Both the position numbers and the translations under genes were made by a program. Shown here one piece after another: positions 1 through 5,839 of a stretch of 6,451 nt of DNA (positions are counted from its first letter, which is position 1; every line of letters starts with the position of its first letter). The notes below the pieces were generated by a model. That model saw only the letters and a list, made by a program, of their open reading frames with translations, did no database searches and was not told the DNA's origin. Origin of the DNA: an uncultured Phycisphaerales bacterium (GTDB lineage: Bacteria > Planctomycetota > Phycisphaerae > WQYP01); assembly GCA_937901265.1 (NCBI GenBank), contig CALCHA010000558.1:1-6451 (forward strand). Direction: 5' to 3'.

Positions 1-1
1 G

Positions 2-1060
2 TCAGGGTTGTCTGGGATCAAAAAGCTGGGGGTTGGACTGCGGATGGGCCGGTGGCTGGAAGCCCAGGTGGGTATAGGCGGCGGGGGTCATCTTGCGGCC
101 CTTGGGGGTGCGACGGATGAAGCCGGTCTGCAGCAGGAAGGGTTCGACCACATCTTCGAGGGTGTCGCGTTCCTCGCCCATGGTGGCGGCCATGGCGTCG
201 ATGCCGACGGGGCCACCGTCGTAGTCGCGGGCCATGATGGAGAGGAAGCGGCGATCGAGGGGGTCGAGGCCGAGCTGGTCGATGCCTTCGAGAGTGAGGG
301 CTTCGTTGAGGATGGCGGTGGTGAGGGTGCCTTGGCCGCGGACGACGGCGAAATCGCGAACGCGGCGGAGGAGCCGGTTGGCGACGCGCGGGGTGCCCCG
401 TGAGCGGGTGGCGATGTGCCTGAGGGCGTCATCGTCGGCCGGAAGCTGCAGGAGGCGGGCGGAGCGTTGGACGATTTTGAGGAGTTCCTCGGCGGAGTAA
501 AACGCGAGGTGGTGGGCGATGCCGAAGCGCGAGCGCATGGGCCCGGAGATCAGGCCGGTGCGGGTGGTGGCGCCGATGAGGGTGAAGGGCTGGAGGGCGA
601 AGTTCATGACCTGGGCATGGGGTCCGGAATCCATGACGACGTCGACGGAGAAGTTTTCCATGGCGGGGTAGAGGTATTCTTCGACGATGTGGGAGAGGCG
701 GTGGATTTCATCAATGAAGAGGACATCGCCGGCCTTGAGGTTGGTGAGGATGCCGACGAGGTCGCCGGGTTTGACCAGCGCCGGGCCGGAGGTGATTTTC
801 GGGGGCGAGCCATTCATTTCGTCAGCGATGATGTGCGCGAGCGTGGTCTTCCCGAGACCGGGGGGACCCGAGAGCAGGACGTGCTCCATGGGCTCGCGGC
901 GTTTTTTGGCGGCGGCGACGGCGATGCGGATTTTTTCAAGGAGGTCGGCCTGGCCGATGTATTCATCGATTTTTCGGGGGCGCAGGGCGGGGTTGAAGGC
1001 GTCGGCAGGGGCGGCGTCTTCGGGGTGTTCGTTGCCGGAGATGATGCGTTCACGGGGCAT
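2..1060 (-). CDS. ruvB: Holliday junction branch migration ATPase RuvB
   Basis: RuvB is the hexameric AAA+ motor that, with RuvA, drives branch migration of Holliday junctions in cytoplasmic recombinational repair. The 352-residue protein is complete, with its stop at the window edge. It shows Walker A GPPGLGKT (65-72), Walker B LFIDEIH (114-120), sensor 1 GATTR (163-167), an arginine-finger segment GPMRSRFG (173-180), a sensor-2 segment RGTPRVANRLLRR (221-233) and a C-terminal winged-helix DNA-binding domain (about 260-335) with wing GFIRRTPKGR (313-322). The Pro/Gln-rich tail after 335 is lineage-specific. The length is near the family norm of about 335-350. The ATG has only a weak AAGG eight bases upstream. 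It is the last visible gene of the ruvA-orf69-ruvB operon, 48 nt after orf69. Identification is secure. Confidence 0.98.
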   Translation of the reverse strand: MPRERIISGNEHPEDAAPADAFNPALRPRKIDEYIGQADLLEKIRIAVAAAKKRREPMEHVLLSGPPGLGKTTLAHIIADEMNGSPPKITSGPALVKPGDLVGILTNLKAGDVLFIDEIHRLSHIVEEYLYPAMENFSVDVVMDSGPHAQVMNFALQPFTLIGATTRTGLISGPMRSRFGIAHHLAFYSAEELLKIVQRSARLLQLPADDDALRHIATRSRGTPRVANRLLRRVRDFAVVRGQGTLTTAILNEALTLEGIDQLGLDPLDRRFLSIMARDYDGGPVGIDAMAATMGEERDTLEDVVEPFLLQTGFIRRTPKGRKMTPAAYTHLGFQPPAHPQSNPQLFDPRQP

Positions 1061-1108
1061 GGGGAGGACCTTGGTCGGGGGGCTGAAAAGTTGAACGGGC
1101 AGGGTCGT

Positions 1109-1318
1109 TCAGGCCGCTTTGGTGGCACCTTCGAGGGCGGCGATTTGGCCGACTTTGATGAAGGCCCATTTTTCGTTTTTTGGGGCGACGAAGACGCGGC
1201 CGGTCATGAGGGCGACGGCGTGGGGATTGTCGATGAGGTATTTGTCGCCGCTGCTGGTGACGATGAAGAAGGGCTCGAAGGGGATTTTTTCCAGCAGCTC
1301 TTTGATGTCGTCGGACAT
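1109..1318 (-). CDS. Small conserved-type protein of unknown function between ruvA and ruvB (69 aa)
   Basis: I do not recognise a named function. The 69-residue protein begins with a short acidic helix (SDDIKELLEKI), then PFEPFFIVTSSGDKYLID (13-30), a hydrophobic VALMTGRVFVAP strand pair (35-46) and WAFIKVGQIAALEG (51-64). The order 'xPFxPFxI...G..y.i..P..v.l..grv.v......i.v..I..LE' is what I recall from small all-beta hypothetical proteins common in Planctomycetota, Acidobacteriota and Cyanobacteria. There is no signal peptide, membrane helix or Cys cluster. The start is well supported: AAGGAG lies six bases before the ATG. It sits 64 nt after ruvA and 48 nt before ruvB on the same strand, so it is very likely co-transcribed. 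A role with RuvAB is possible but rests only on position. Confidence 0.85.
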   Translation of the reverse strand: MSDDIKELLEKIPFEPFFIVTSSGDKYLIDNPHAVALMTGRVFVAPKNEKWAFIKVGQIAALEGATKAA

Positions 1319-1324
1319 GGGGCA

Positions 1325-1330
1325 CTCCTT
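1325..1330 (-). promoter_or_regulatory. Strong Shine-Dalgarno of the 69-aa gene
   Basis: AAGGAG on the minus strand ends six bases before the ATG at 1318. It is the best ribosome binding site in the operon and confirms that the small gene is real and where it starts. Confidence 0.8.
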
Positions 1331-1342
1331 GGGGCTGGTGTC

Positions 1343-1348
1343 ATTTTA
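1343..1348 (-). promoter_or_regulatory. Possible internal -10 box (TAAAAT) upstream of the 69-aa gene
   Basis: In the 64-nt gap after ruvA the minus strand reads CTAAAATGA. TAAAAT matches the -10 consensus at five of six bases and would start a transcript near 1336, about 18 nt before the 69-aa gene. I see no convincing -35 box. It shares a CTANNATG core with the plus-strand sites at 2170 and 4658. If real, it would give orf69-ruvB some independence from ruvA. Confidence 0.35.
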
Positions 1349-1382
1349 GCAGGGGCGGAGCATGGCGGAGACCGTGCGGAGG

Positions 1383-2012
1383 CTACTTAATGCCGGCCTT
1401 GAGGCGGTAGACGGCCTGGATGAGTTTTTGGGCATCATTGAGGGAGGGATCGACGGTGGCGGCGCGCTGGATCCAGGATTCGGCGTCGGCGCGGCGTTCG
1501 CCGAGGCGGACGAGGACTTCGATGGCTTGCTGCTGGTGGTCGGGGAGGGATTCGGGCGGGGCGGCGGCGGGGGCGCCGATGGCGAATTTTTCGACCTTGC
1601 CGTGGAGCTCGGCGATGATCTGCTCGGCGGCGCGCTTGCCGATGGTCGGCAGGCTGGAGAGTTTGCGGGTGTCCTTGGTGGCGATGGCGGCGGCGATTTG
1701 CGCGGTGGGGATGGCGAAGGCCTTGAGGGCTTTTTTGGTGCCGATGCCTTTGACCGTCGTGAAGAGGTCGAAAAAGTCCTTGTCGTCGGACCGCAGGAAG
1801 CCGAGCATTTTCGGGGCGAGCGAGCCAAACGAGGGGTTGCCCTCGAGGTATTGCAGGGTGAAAAACGCCACATGCTGGCCGATTTTGGTCTGGAGGAAGG
1901 GGATGTCGGCGGCGGGGACGAGGAGTTCATGGGTGAGCTCGCTGCCGCCCGGCGTGATGTGGACGCAGTCTTCGCCGACGTAATCGAGTTTACCGGAAAG
2001 GCGGACGATCAT
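1383..2012 (-). CDS. ruvA: Holliday junction branch migration protein RuvA
   Basis: RuvA is the tetrameric protein that binds the four-way junction and loads RuvB. The 209-residue product has an N-terminal OB-fold domain (1 to about 65, starting MIVRLSGKLDYV), two helix-hairpin-helix motifs (VKGIGTKKALK 87-97 and LPTIGKRAAEQIIAEL 121-136), an Ala/Pro linker (about 145-158) and the C-terminal RuvB-contacting domain (about 159-209). I chose the ATG at 2012 because RuvA proteins begin MI..L.G; a GTG 14 codons upstream has no ribosome site and would add an atypical extension. In the junction-centre region, where E. coli has the Glu55-Asp56 acidic pin, this protein reads YLEGNPSFGSLAPKMLGF, slightly longer and with a single acidic residue. 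I recall the same style in planctomycete RuvA. It is the first gene of the operon. Confidence 0.96.
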   Translation of the reverse strand: MIVRLSGKLDYVGEDCVHITPGGSELTHELLVPAADIPFLQTKIGQHVAFFTLQYLEGNPSFGSLAPKMLGFLRSDDKDFFDLFTTVKGIGTKKALKAFAIPTAQIAAAIATKDTRKLSSLPTIGKRAAEQIIAELHGKVEKFAIGAPAAAPPESLPDHQQQAIEVLVRLGERRADAESWIQRAATVDPSLNDAQKLIQAVYRLKAGIK

Positions 2013-2075
2013 GCGTGTTTCACCAGGAAGGGAGATCGGGAACCCGGGCGGCACGGGGCAGAGAGAAGCGGGGAA

Positions 2076-2104
2076 ATTGTGGGCAGATTGGTCGCGATTG
2101 TCAA
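2076..2104 (-). promoter_or_regulatory. Sigma70-type promoter for ruvA-orf69-ruvB
   Basis: The minus strand carries a perfect -35 box TTGACA (2104-2099), a 17-nt spacer and a -10 box CACAAT (2081-2076), which matches TATAAT at four positions. Transcription would start near 2069, leaving a leader of about 57 nt before the ruvA ATG at 2012. No SOS-box palindrome (CTGT-N8-ACAG) is evident around it, so LexA control is not supported here. Confidence 0.6.
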
Positions 2105-2169
2105 GTTTTTGTTAGGGGCTCCATAAACCTTCTTCTCTCGCGGAGGTGGGACGCGGGCAGGACCCATTC

Positions 2170-2175
2170 TACAAT
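2170..2175 (+). promoter_or_regulatory. Likely -10 box (TACAAT) of the sugar isomerase gene
   Basis: TACAAT matches the -10 consensus at five of six bases and would start a transcript about 24 nt before the ATG at 2206. The hexamer 17 nt upstream (TGGGAC) is a poor -35 box. This promoter and that of ruvA point away from each other within the 193-nt intergenic region 2013-2205, which otherwise holds nothing I can identify. Confidence 0.5.
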
Positions 2176-2194
2176 GGCGGTTTTGGCCGTGCGA

Positions 2195-2199
2195 TGGAG
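2195..2199 (+). promoter_or_regulatory. Ribosome binding site choosing the isomerase start
   Basis: TGGAG ends six bases before the ATG at 2206, where the canonical first strand MKLAFSTNAF begins. This favours 2206 over the in-frame ATG codons at 2194 and 2146. The latter lies upstream of the probable -10 box. Confidence 0.6.
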
Positions 2200-2205
2200 C
2201 CCCGG

Positions 2206-3054
2206 ATGAAGTTGGCGTTTTCGACGAATGCATTTGCGCGCGCGACCCTGAGCGACGCGCTTCAGGCCATCGCCAAAGTGGGTTTTCCGGCGGTCGAGAT
2301 CCTGGCGGACAAGCCCCACTGGTACCCCGCGCGATACGATGAGGCCGAAGCTTTGGCCCTCCGCGAACAGCTGGAAAGCCTGCACCTCGAAGTCAGCAAC
2401 GTCAACGCCAATTGCACCTTCGGGTACTGGAGCGACGCCCCGCCCGAACCCTTTTTTGAGCCCTCGCTCATTTCTCCTGATGCAAAGCTCCGGGGCGACC
2501 GCATCGCCATGATCCTGAACACGCTCTGGTTCGCCAAGACCATCGGCGCGGAAAACATCAGCATCACCAGCGGCAAGGCGCTGCCGACGATGGCGCCCGA
2601 CAAGGCCCTGCGGCAGTTGCGCGAGTCGCTCAAACCGGTGCTGGAGACGGCGGAGAAGCTCAAGATCCGGGTGGGCATCGAGAGCGAGCCCGGCCTCTTC
2701 ATCGAGTGGGCGGCGGAGCTGCGGGACCTCATCGACCGCTCGGGAAGCAAAATGCTCGGGGCGAATCTCGACATCGGCCACAGCGTGGTGATCGGGGAAG
2801 AGATCGGCGGTCCGACGGGGGTGGTGAAGCTCCTGGAGGGGCGTATCTGGAATTGCCACGTGGAAGACCTGCTGGGCCGCAAGCACTATCACCTGATTCC
2901 GGGGACGGGGAACATGAACTGGCTGGCGATCAAAGCGGCGCTCGAAGCGGTGCACTACGACCGGCATGTGACCGTCGAGCTCTACACCTATCCCGACCGC
3001 CCCGTGGAGGCGGCGGAGGCCAGCCTGGGATTCCTGGGCGCGATCTTTGGGTGA
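2206..3054 (+). CDS. Sugar phosphate isomerase/epimerase-like TIM-barrel protein
   Basis: This 282-residue cytoplasmic protein belongs to the xylose isomerase-like/AP endonuclease 2 TIM-barrel superfamily, which includes D-tagatose 3-epimerase, hydroxypyruvate isomerase and keto-sugar hydratases. The first strand is MKLAFSTNAF. The expected divalent-metal ligands are visible: Glu159 (RVGIESEPG), Asp189 with His192 (NLDIGHS), His218 (CHVEDLLGRKH) and Glu258 (VTVELYTYP). The PGTGNMNW segment (232-239) is also characteristic. Length and barrel order are normal and there is no signal peptide. The exact substrate cannot be read from the sequence; a 3-keto or 2-keto sugar is plausible because the next gene carries a DUF1080 domain. 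Its last 22 codons (from about 2985) recur as a decayed copy at 5773-5839. It is transcribed divergently from ruvA. Confidence 0.88.
   Translation: MKLAFSTNAFARATLSDALQAIAKVGFPAVEILADKPHWYPARYDEAEALALREQLESLHLEVSNVNANCTFGYWSDAPPEPFFEPSLISPDAKLRGDRIAMILNTLWFAKTIGAENISITSGKALPTMAPDKALRQLRESLKPVLETAEKLKIRVGIESEPGLFIEWAAELRDLIDRSGSKMLGANLDIGHSVVIGEEIGGPTGVVKLLEGRIWNCHVEDLLGRKHYHLIPGTGNMNWLAIKAALEAVHYDRHVTVELYTYPDRPVEAAEASLGFLGAIFG
2985..3051 (+). repeat. Direct repeat, intact copy: 3' end of the isomerase gene
   Basis: These 67 nt, encoding TYPDRPVEAAEASLGFLGAIFG without its stop, recur without gaps at 5773-5839 with 61 identities and six mismatches by manual alignment. The offset is exactly 2,788 nt. 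Four of the six mismatches are synonymous and the other two are Gly-to-Ala, so both copies appear to derive from sequences once selected as protein-coding. Confidence 0.9.
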
Positions 3055-3125
3055 AAAGTGGCGGCAGGACATTGCATAGCGGGGGGGTGCCGGGCGTTGT
3101 GCTTTCTTTGGCAGATGCTTGCGGC

Positions 3126-3132
3126 GAGGTGA
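3126..3132 (+). promoter_or_regulatory. Ribosome binding site of the DUF1080 protein gene (GTG start)
   Basis: GAGGTGA lies three bases before the GTG at 3136. The core AGGTG is thus at short but usable spacing and supports this GTG, which is followed directly by a basic, then hydrophobic, export signal. The 81-nt gap 3055-3135 shows no clear terminator or sigma70 promoter. Confidence 0.55.
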
Positions 3133-3135
3133 CCT

Positions 3136-4632
3136 GTGAAGTTCTCGATACGTACGGTGGCGGTGGTTTCGGCGGTGGGGATGGGGACGTGGATGCTCAC
3201 AGGATTGGGGGGACAGCAGCGCGCCGGCGCGGCCCCAGGCGTCACCACCGCGCCGGGTGCAGCGGCGCCAGCGGCCGCCGGACGAGGGGCCGGCCGGGCG
3301 CGCGGCGGAGGGCGGGGCGGCATTCCCGGAGCGACGGCCCGGCAAACCGCGGCGGTGGCGCAGATCACCCGCGACACGGCGACCCTCCTGGAAACCCTGG
3401 GCACCCTGCGCGGCGAATTGCTGGCGGCGGAACTGAGCTGGCCGGCGGACCCGCACGGAGTCGCCGCCAAACTGGCGGCCGTGATGGCGGCGGAGCAGGC
3501 ACTGGCGCAGGCGCGGGCGGCGGGGTTGGCGACGCTGCAGCACTCCGAGGGCGCCCTGGCCCAGGCGCAGGTGGCGGCGCTCTCCGCCGGCGCGGGCGCG
3601 GGGCCGACCGGCGTTCGCGGCACCAATGCCATTCCCCCCGTCCCGCACATGACCTCCAAACAGGTGGCGGCGTTGACCGCATTCACCGGCAGCGTTCAGG
3701 CCGCAGCTGCGCAAGTTGCCGCGGCACGGACCGCGGTGGCGGCGGCCGCGCTGGGCGGGGCCGCTACGCAGGCACCCCTGGCCGCGCTGCAAACCGCGGA
3801 AGATGCGCTTGCCGCCGCACGAACCGCCGGCCTGGCTAAGCTGCAGAATTCCCCGGACAAACTGGATGAATCGCAGCTGGCGGCACTGCTGGCCAACGGC
3901 GGCGTGCTTACCTCGGGGGCATTCGACCAGCCGCGGCCTTACGACTTCGATGACGACGAGGGCTACGTCTCGCTCTTCGACGGCAAGACCCTGAAAGGGT
4001 GGGATGGCAATCCAAAATTCTGGCGGGTCGAGGAGGGCGCCATCGTCGGCGAATCGACCGCGCAGAATCCCAGCGGCAACACCTACATCGCCTACCGCGA
4101 CATGACCGCCAGGGACTTCACGCTGAAGTTCGAGATCAAAACCGTCGGTGCCGGCGGCAGCGGACTGCAGTATCGCAGTAAAACCGGCGTGCCCTGGCTC
4201 ACGCCGGTGCAGCCGAATGTGATCGCCAACACCGGGCCCGTCAATCTGGACTGGATGATGACCGGGCCGCAGGCGGACTTCTGGCCGGTGCGCGTCTACA
4301 CGGGCCAGTTTTATTCCGAGAACACGCCGATGCGGATCATGGCGTGGCGCGGGCAGGTGGTGGAGGGCGCGGGCATGGCACCGCGGCACCTCATGGGGAC
4401 CATCGGCGACCGTACCGAGCTGGGCAAACTGGTGAAAAATGATGACTGGAACCAGTACATCGTCATCGCCCGCGGCGGAGTCCTCATGCACATCGTCAAT
4501 GGTCAGCTCATGGCGGTGATGGTGGATGACGATCCCGACTCCTCCAACAACCAGGCGGGGCTGTTCGGCATCGAGATCGAGGCGACAACGAAGGTGTCGG
4601 TGCGGAACGTGTGGGTGAAAAAAATCGATTGA
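3136..4632 (+). CDS. Exported protein: duplicated Ala-rich helical region fused to DUF1080 (3-keto-disaccharide hydrolase-like) domain
   Basis: The 498-residue protein starts at a GTG with a Sec-type signal (MKFSIRTVAVVSAVGMGTWML, then small residues; cleavage near the AGA of 30-32), so it acts outside the cytoplasm. Residues 35-66 form a low-complexity Ala/Gly/Pro/Arg linker. Residues 67-254 are Ala-rich and helical, built from two related units of about 85 residues. The C-terminal domain (about 277-496) is DUF1080 (3-keto-disaccharide hydrolase family, concanavalin-like beta sandwich): YVSLFDGKTLKGWDG (277-291), FWRVEEGAIVGE (295-306), DFTLKFEIK (327-335), SGLQYRS (342-348), DWNQYIVIARG (437-447), MHIVNGQLMAVMVD (451-464) and a final VRNVWVKKI strand. 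Most DUF1080 proteins carry little besides a signal peptide, so the N-terminal region is unusual. DUF1080 members cleave 3-keto-glycosides; the true substrate here is unknown. It lies 81 nt after the isomerase, possibly the same transcript. Confidence 0.88.
   Translation: MKFSIRTVAVVSAVGMGTWMLTGLGGQQRAGAAPGVTTAPGAAAPAAAGRGAGRARGGGRGGIPGATARQTAAVAQITRDTATLLETLGTLRGELLAAELSWPADPHGVAAKLAAVMAAEQALAQARAAGLATLQHSEGALAQAQVAALSAGAGAGPTGVRGTNAIPPVPHMTSKQVAALTAFTGSVQAAAAQVAAARTAVAAAALGGAATQAPLAALQTAEDALAAARTAGLAKLQNSPDKLDESQLAALLANGGVLTSGAFDQPRPYDFDDDEGYVSLFDGKTLKGWDGNPKFWRVEEGAIVGESTAQNPSGNTYIAYRDMTARDFTLKFEIKTVGAGGSGLQYRSKTGVPWLTPVQPNVIANTGPVNLDWMMTGPQADFWPVRVYTGQFYSENTPMRIMAWRGQVVEGAGMAPRHLMGTIGDRTELGKLVKNDDWNQYIVIARGGVLMHIVNGQLMAVMVDDDPDSSNNQAGLFGIEIEATTKVSVRNVWVKKID
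3334..3897 (+). repeat. Two diverged in-frame repeat units within the DUF1080 protein
   Basis: The unit encoding residues 67-152 (3334-3591) is related to residues 173-254 (3652-3897). The best part is a 39-residue block beginning LAAVMAAEQALAQARAAGLA (from 113) and LAALQTAEDALAAARTAGLA (from 215), with 23 of 39 residues identical by eye. Both units start near a T..Q.AA(V/L) helix and end in (V/L)AALSA or LAALLA. Ala-rich composition inflates identity, but the shared E-AL-AR-AGLA-LQ-S spacing without gaps argues for true duplication. Confidence 0.7.
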
Positions 4633-4657
4633 GCGGGCGGGGCGGGCAGCGCCCTCC

Positions 4658-4663
4658 TACCAT
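4658..4663 (+). promoter_or_regulatory. Possible -10 box (TACCAT) giving a leaderless monooxygenase mRNA
   Basis: TACCAT lies six bases before the ATG at 4670, the spacing expected when transcription starts at the start codon itself. There is no Shine-Dalgarno sequence before this ATG, which fits leaderless translation. No -35 box is apparent. The surrounding CGGGCAG...CCC...CTACCATG resembles the stretch around the isomerase -10 box (from about 2154). Confidence 0.4.
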
Positions 4664-4669
4664 GCTGGC

Positions 4670-5671
4670 ATGACACTACCGCTGGGCATTCTCGATCAGT
4701 CGCCGATTCCCGAAGGGGCCACCGGCGGCACGGCCCTGCGGAATTCGATCGATTTGGCGGCGCTGGCGGATGCGCTTGGGTATTCGCGCTACTGGGTGGC
4801 GGAACATCACGGGACGCCGGGGCTGGCGTGTGCCAGCCCGGAGGTGCTCATTCCGCTGCTGGCCGGGGCGACGCGGCGGATTCGGGTGGGCTCGGGCGGG
4901 ATCATGCTGCCGCACTACAGCCCGCTGAAAGTGGCGGAGACCTTTTCGATGCTGGCGGGACTCTTTCCCGGGCGGATCGATCTGGGCATCGGCCGTGCGG
5001 CGGGCACGGATCCGACGACAACGCGGGCCTTGCGGCGCGACCGGCAGCACGTGCCAGCGGATGATTTTATAGAGCAGCTCACGGAATTGCTGGCCTATTT
5101 TCCGGCGAGCGCGGAGCGGCTGGCGCTGCGGTCGCCGCTGCCGGGCGGGCCGGAGAAGCCGGCTGTTTCGCTGCTGGGCTCGTCGATGCAGTCGGCGCTG
5201 TGGGCCGCGGAGATGGGGTTGCCCTACGTGTTTGCCGATTTCATTAACGCCAACGGGGCATCGATCGCGGCGCGTTACCGGGACACGTTTCGACCCTCGG
5301 AGCGCCTGGCGGCGCCGCGGGTGATGGTGGCGGCGTGGACGGTGTGCGCGGAGACCGACGAGGAAGCCCGCGACCTGGCGGCGCCGTTTCAGATGATGAT
5401 GATTCAGTTGTTTCGCGGTGTGTTGATTGCCGTGCCACCGGTCGACAAGGCCAAGGCCTTTCTTGCGGAGCTGGGGACACCGCCGGAGCGGCTGGGCGTG
5501 CACCGGCGGCTGATCGCGGGAAGCCCGGCGCGGGTGGAAGCCGCGCTGGGGGAATTGGCCGCGGAATACCGCGCGGATGAACTGCTGCTGGTCAACATCC
5601 TGCACGACCATGGAACGCGGCGGCGATCGTATGAGCTGGTGGCGGAGCGGATGATTCCGACGCCGACGTGA
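4670..5671 (+). CDS. LLM-class (luciferase-like) flavin-dependent monooxygenase
   Basis: This 333-residue cytoplasmic TIM-barrel enzyme belongs to the bacterial luciferase-like flavin monooxygenases, in the subfamily I know as MsnO8/YhbW-like. It would use reduced FMN from a separate reductase to oxygenate an unknown substrate. Visible family motifs are LGILDQSPIPEG (5-16), RYWVAEHHG (40-48), SPEVLIPLLAGAT (56-68), RIRVGSGGIMLPHYSPLKVAE (70-90), PGRIDLGIGRAAGTD (100-114), LLGSS (168-172), YVFADFINANG (186-196) and IAGSPARVEAAL (282-293). It spans the full family length and ends with tandem stops TGA TAA. There is no ribosome site before the ATG (see the site at 4658). It lies 38 nt after the DUF1080 gene on the same strand, but no substrate link between the two is apparent. 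Confidence 0.93.
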   Translation: MTLPLGILDQSPIPEGATGGTALRNSIDLAALADALGYSRYWVAEHHGTPGLACASPEVLIPLLAGATRRIRVGSGGIMLPHYSPLKVAETFSMLAGLFPGRIDLGIGRAAGTDPTTTRALRRDRQHVPADDFIEQLTELLAYFPASAERLALRSPLPGGPEKPAVSLLGSSMQSALWAAEMGLPYVFADFINANGASIAARYRDTFRPSERLAAPRVMVAAWTVCAETDEEARDLAAPFQMMMIQLFRGVLIAVPPVDKAKAFLAELGTPPERLGVHRRLIAGSPARVEAALGELAAEYRADELLLVNILHDHGTRRRSYELVAERMIPTPT

Positions 5672-5743
5672 TAAAGTAAGCTGAAGCGGTTGCCGCAACG
5701 GTGAAAGCGATCTCCTTCGTCCTTGCGAGAACGCCGCGAGCCC

Positions 5744-5839
5744 TACGACCTCCGGGTCACGGGGAGCGGGGCCACCTATCCCGATCGCCCCGTGGAGGCG
5801 GCGGAAGCCAGCCTGGCATTCCTCGCCGCGATCTTCGGG
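5744..5839 (+). pseudogene. Decayed 3' fragment of a second sugar isomerase gene
   Basis: In one plus-strand frame this stretch reads YDLRVTGSGATYPDRPVEAA followed by EASLAFLAAIFG. It aligns without gaps to the last 32 residues of the intact isomerase (YDRHVTVELYTYPDRP...FLGAIFG). The metal-ligand Glu258 position has become Gly-Ser (VEL to GSG), and one lost base destroys the TGA stop, so the frame runs on. Nothing upstream (5672-5743) is recognisable as the rest of the gene. Four of six nucleotide differences in the well-conserved 67 nt are silent, suggesting descent from a once-functional homologue rather than a very recent copy. It overlaps, antisense, the 3' end of the DUF2283 gene. Confidence 0.75.
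5773..5839 (+). repeat. Direct repeat, second copy: displaced isomerase 3' end
   Basis: This is the partner of 2985-3051, in the same orientation. The pair flanks a 2.7-kb segment holding the DUF1080 and monooxygenase genes. No integrase or transposase gene lies between them. Confidence 0.9.

Noticed and set aside
416..1390. 324-codon plus-strand frame opposite ruvB and the 69-aa gene
   Set aside because: Gly/Asp/Glu-rich translation without any family signal; it is the complement of ruvB.
2010..2054. Upstream GTG start for ruvA adding 14 residues
   Set aside because: No ribosome site, and the extension is absent from the conserved RuvA N-terminus (MI..L.G).
2146..2205. Upstream starts (2146 and 2194) for the isomerase
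   Set aside because: 2146 precedes the probable -10 box. 2194 overlaps the ribosome site that serves 2206, where the conserved first strand begins.
3109..3122. Sigma54-like element TGGCA...TTGC upstream of the DUF1080 gene
   Set aside because: The GG and GC dinucleotides are one base closer than the required -24/-12 spacing, a change known to abolish function; no activator gene is nearby.
2101..4491. 796-codon open frame on the minus strand opposite the isomerase and DUF1080 genes
   Set aside because: Its translation is Arg/Gly/His-rich with no domain, and it lies antisense to two genes with clear motifs. Long open shadows are expected at this GC content.
4644..4654. Small hairpin GGGC-AGC-GCCC between the DUF1080 and monooxygenase genes
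   Set aside because: Only four base pairs and no following T tract, so it is not a credible terminator.
5672..5743. Possible terminator between the convergent monooxygenase and DUF2283 genes
   Set aside because: Only a 4-bp GTTG/CAAC pairing near 5690 and no T tract; no terminator can be supported.
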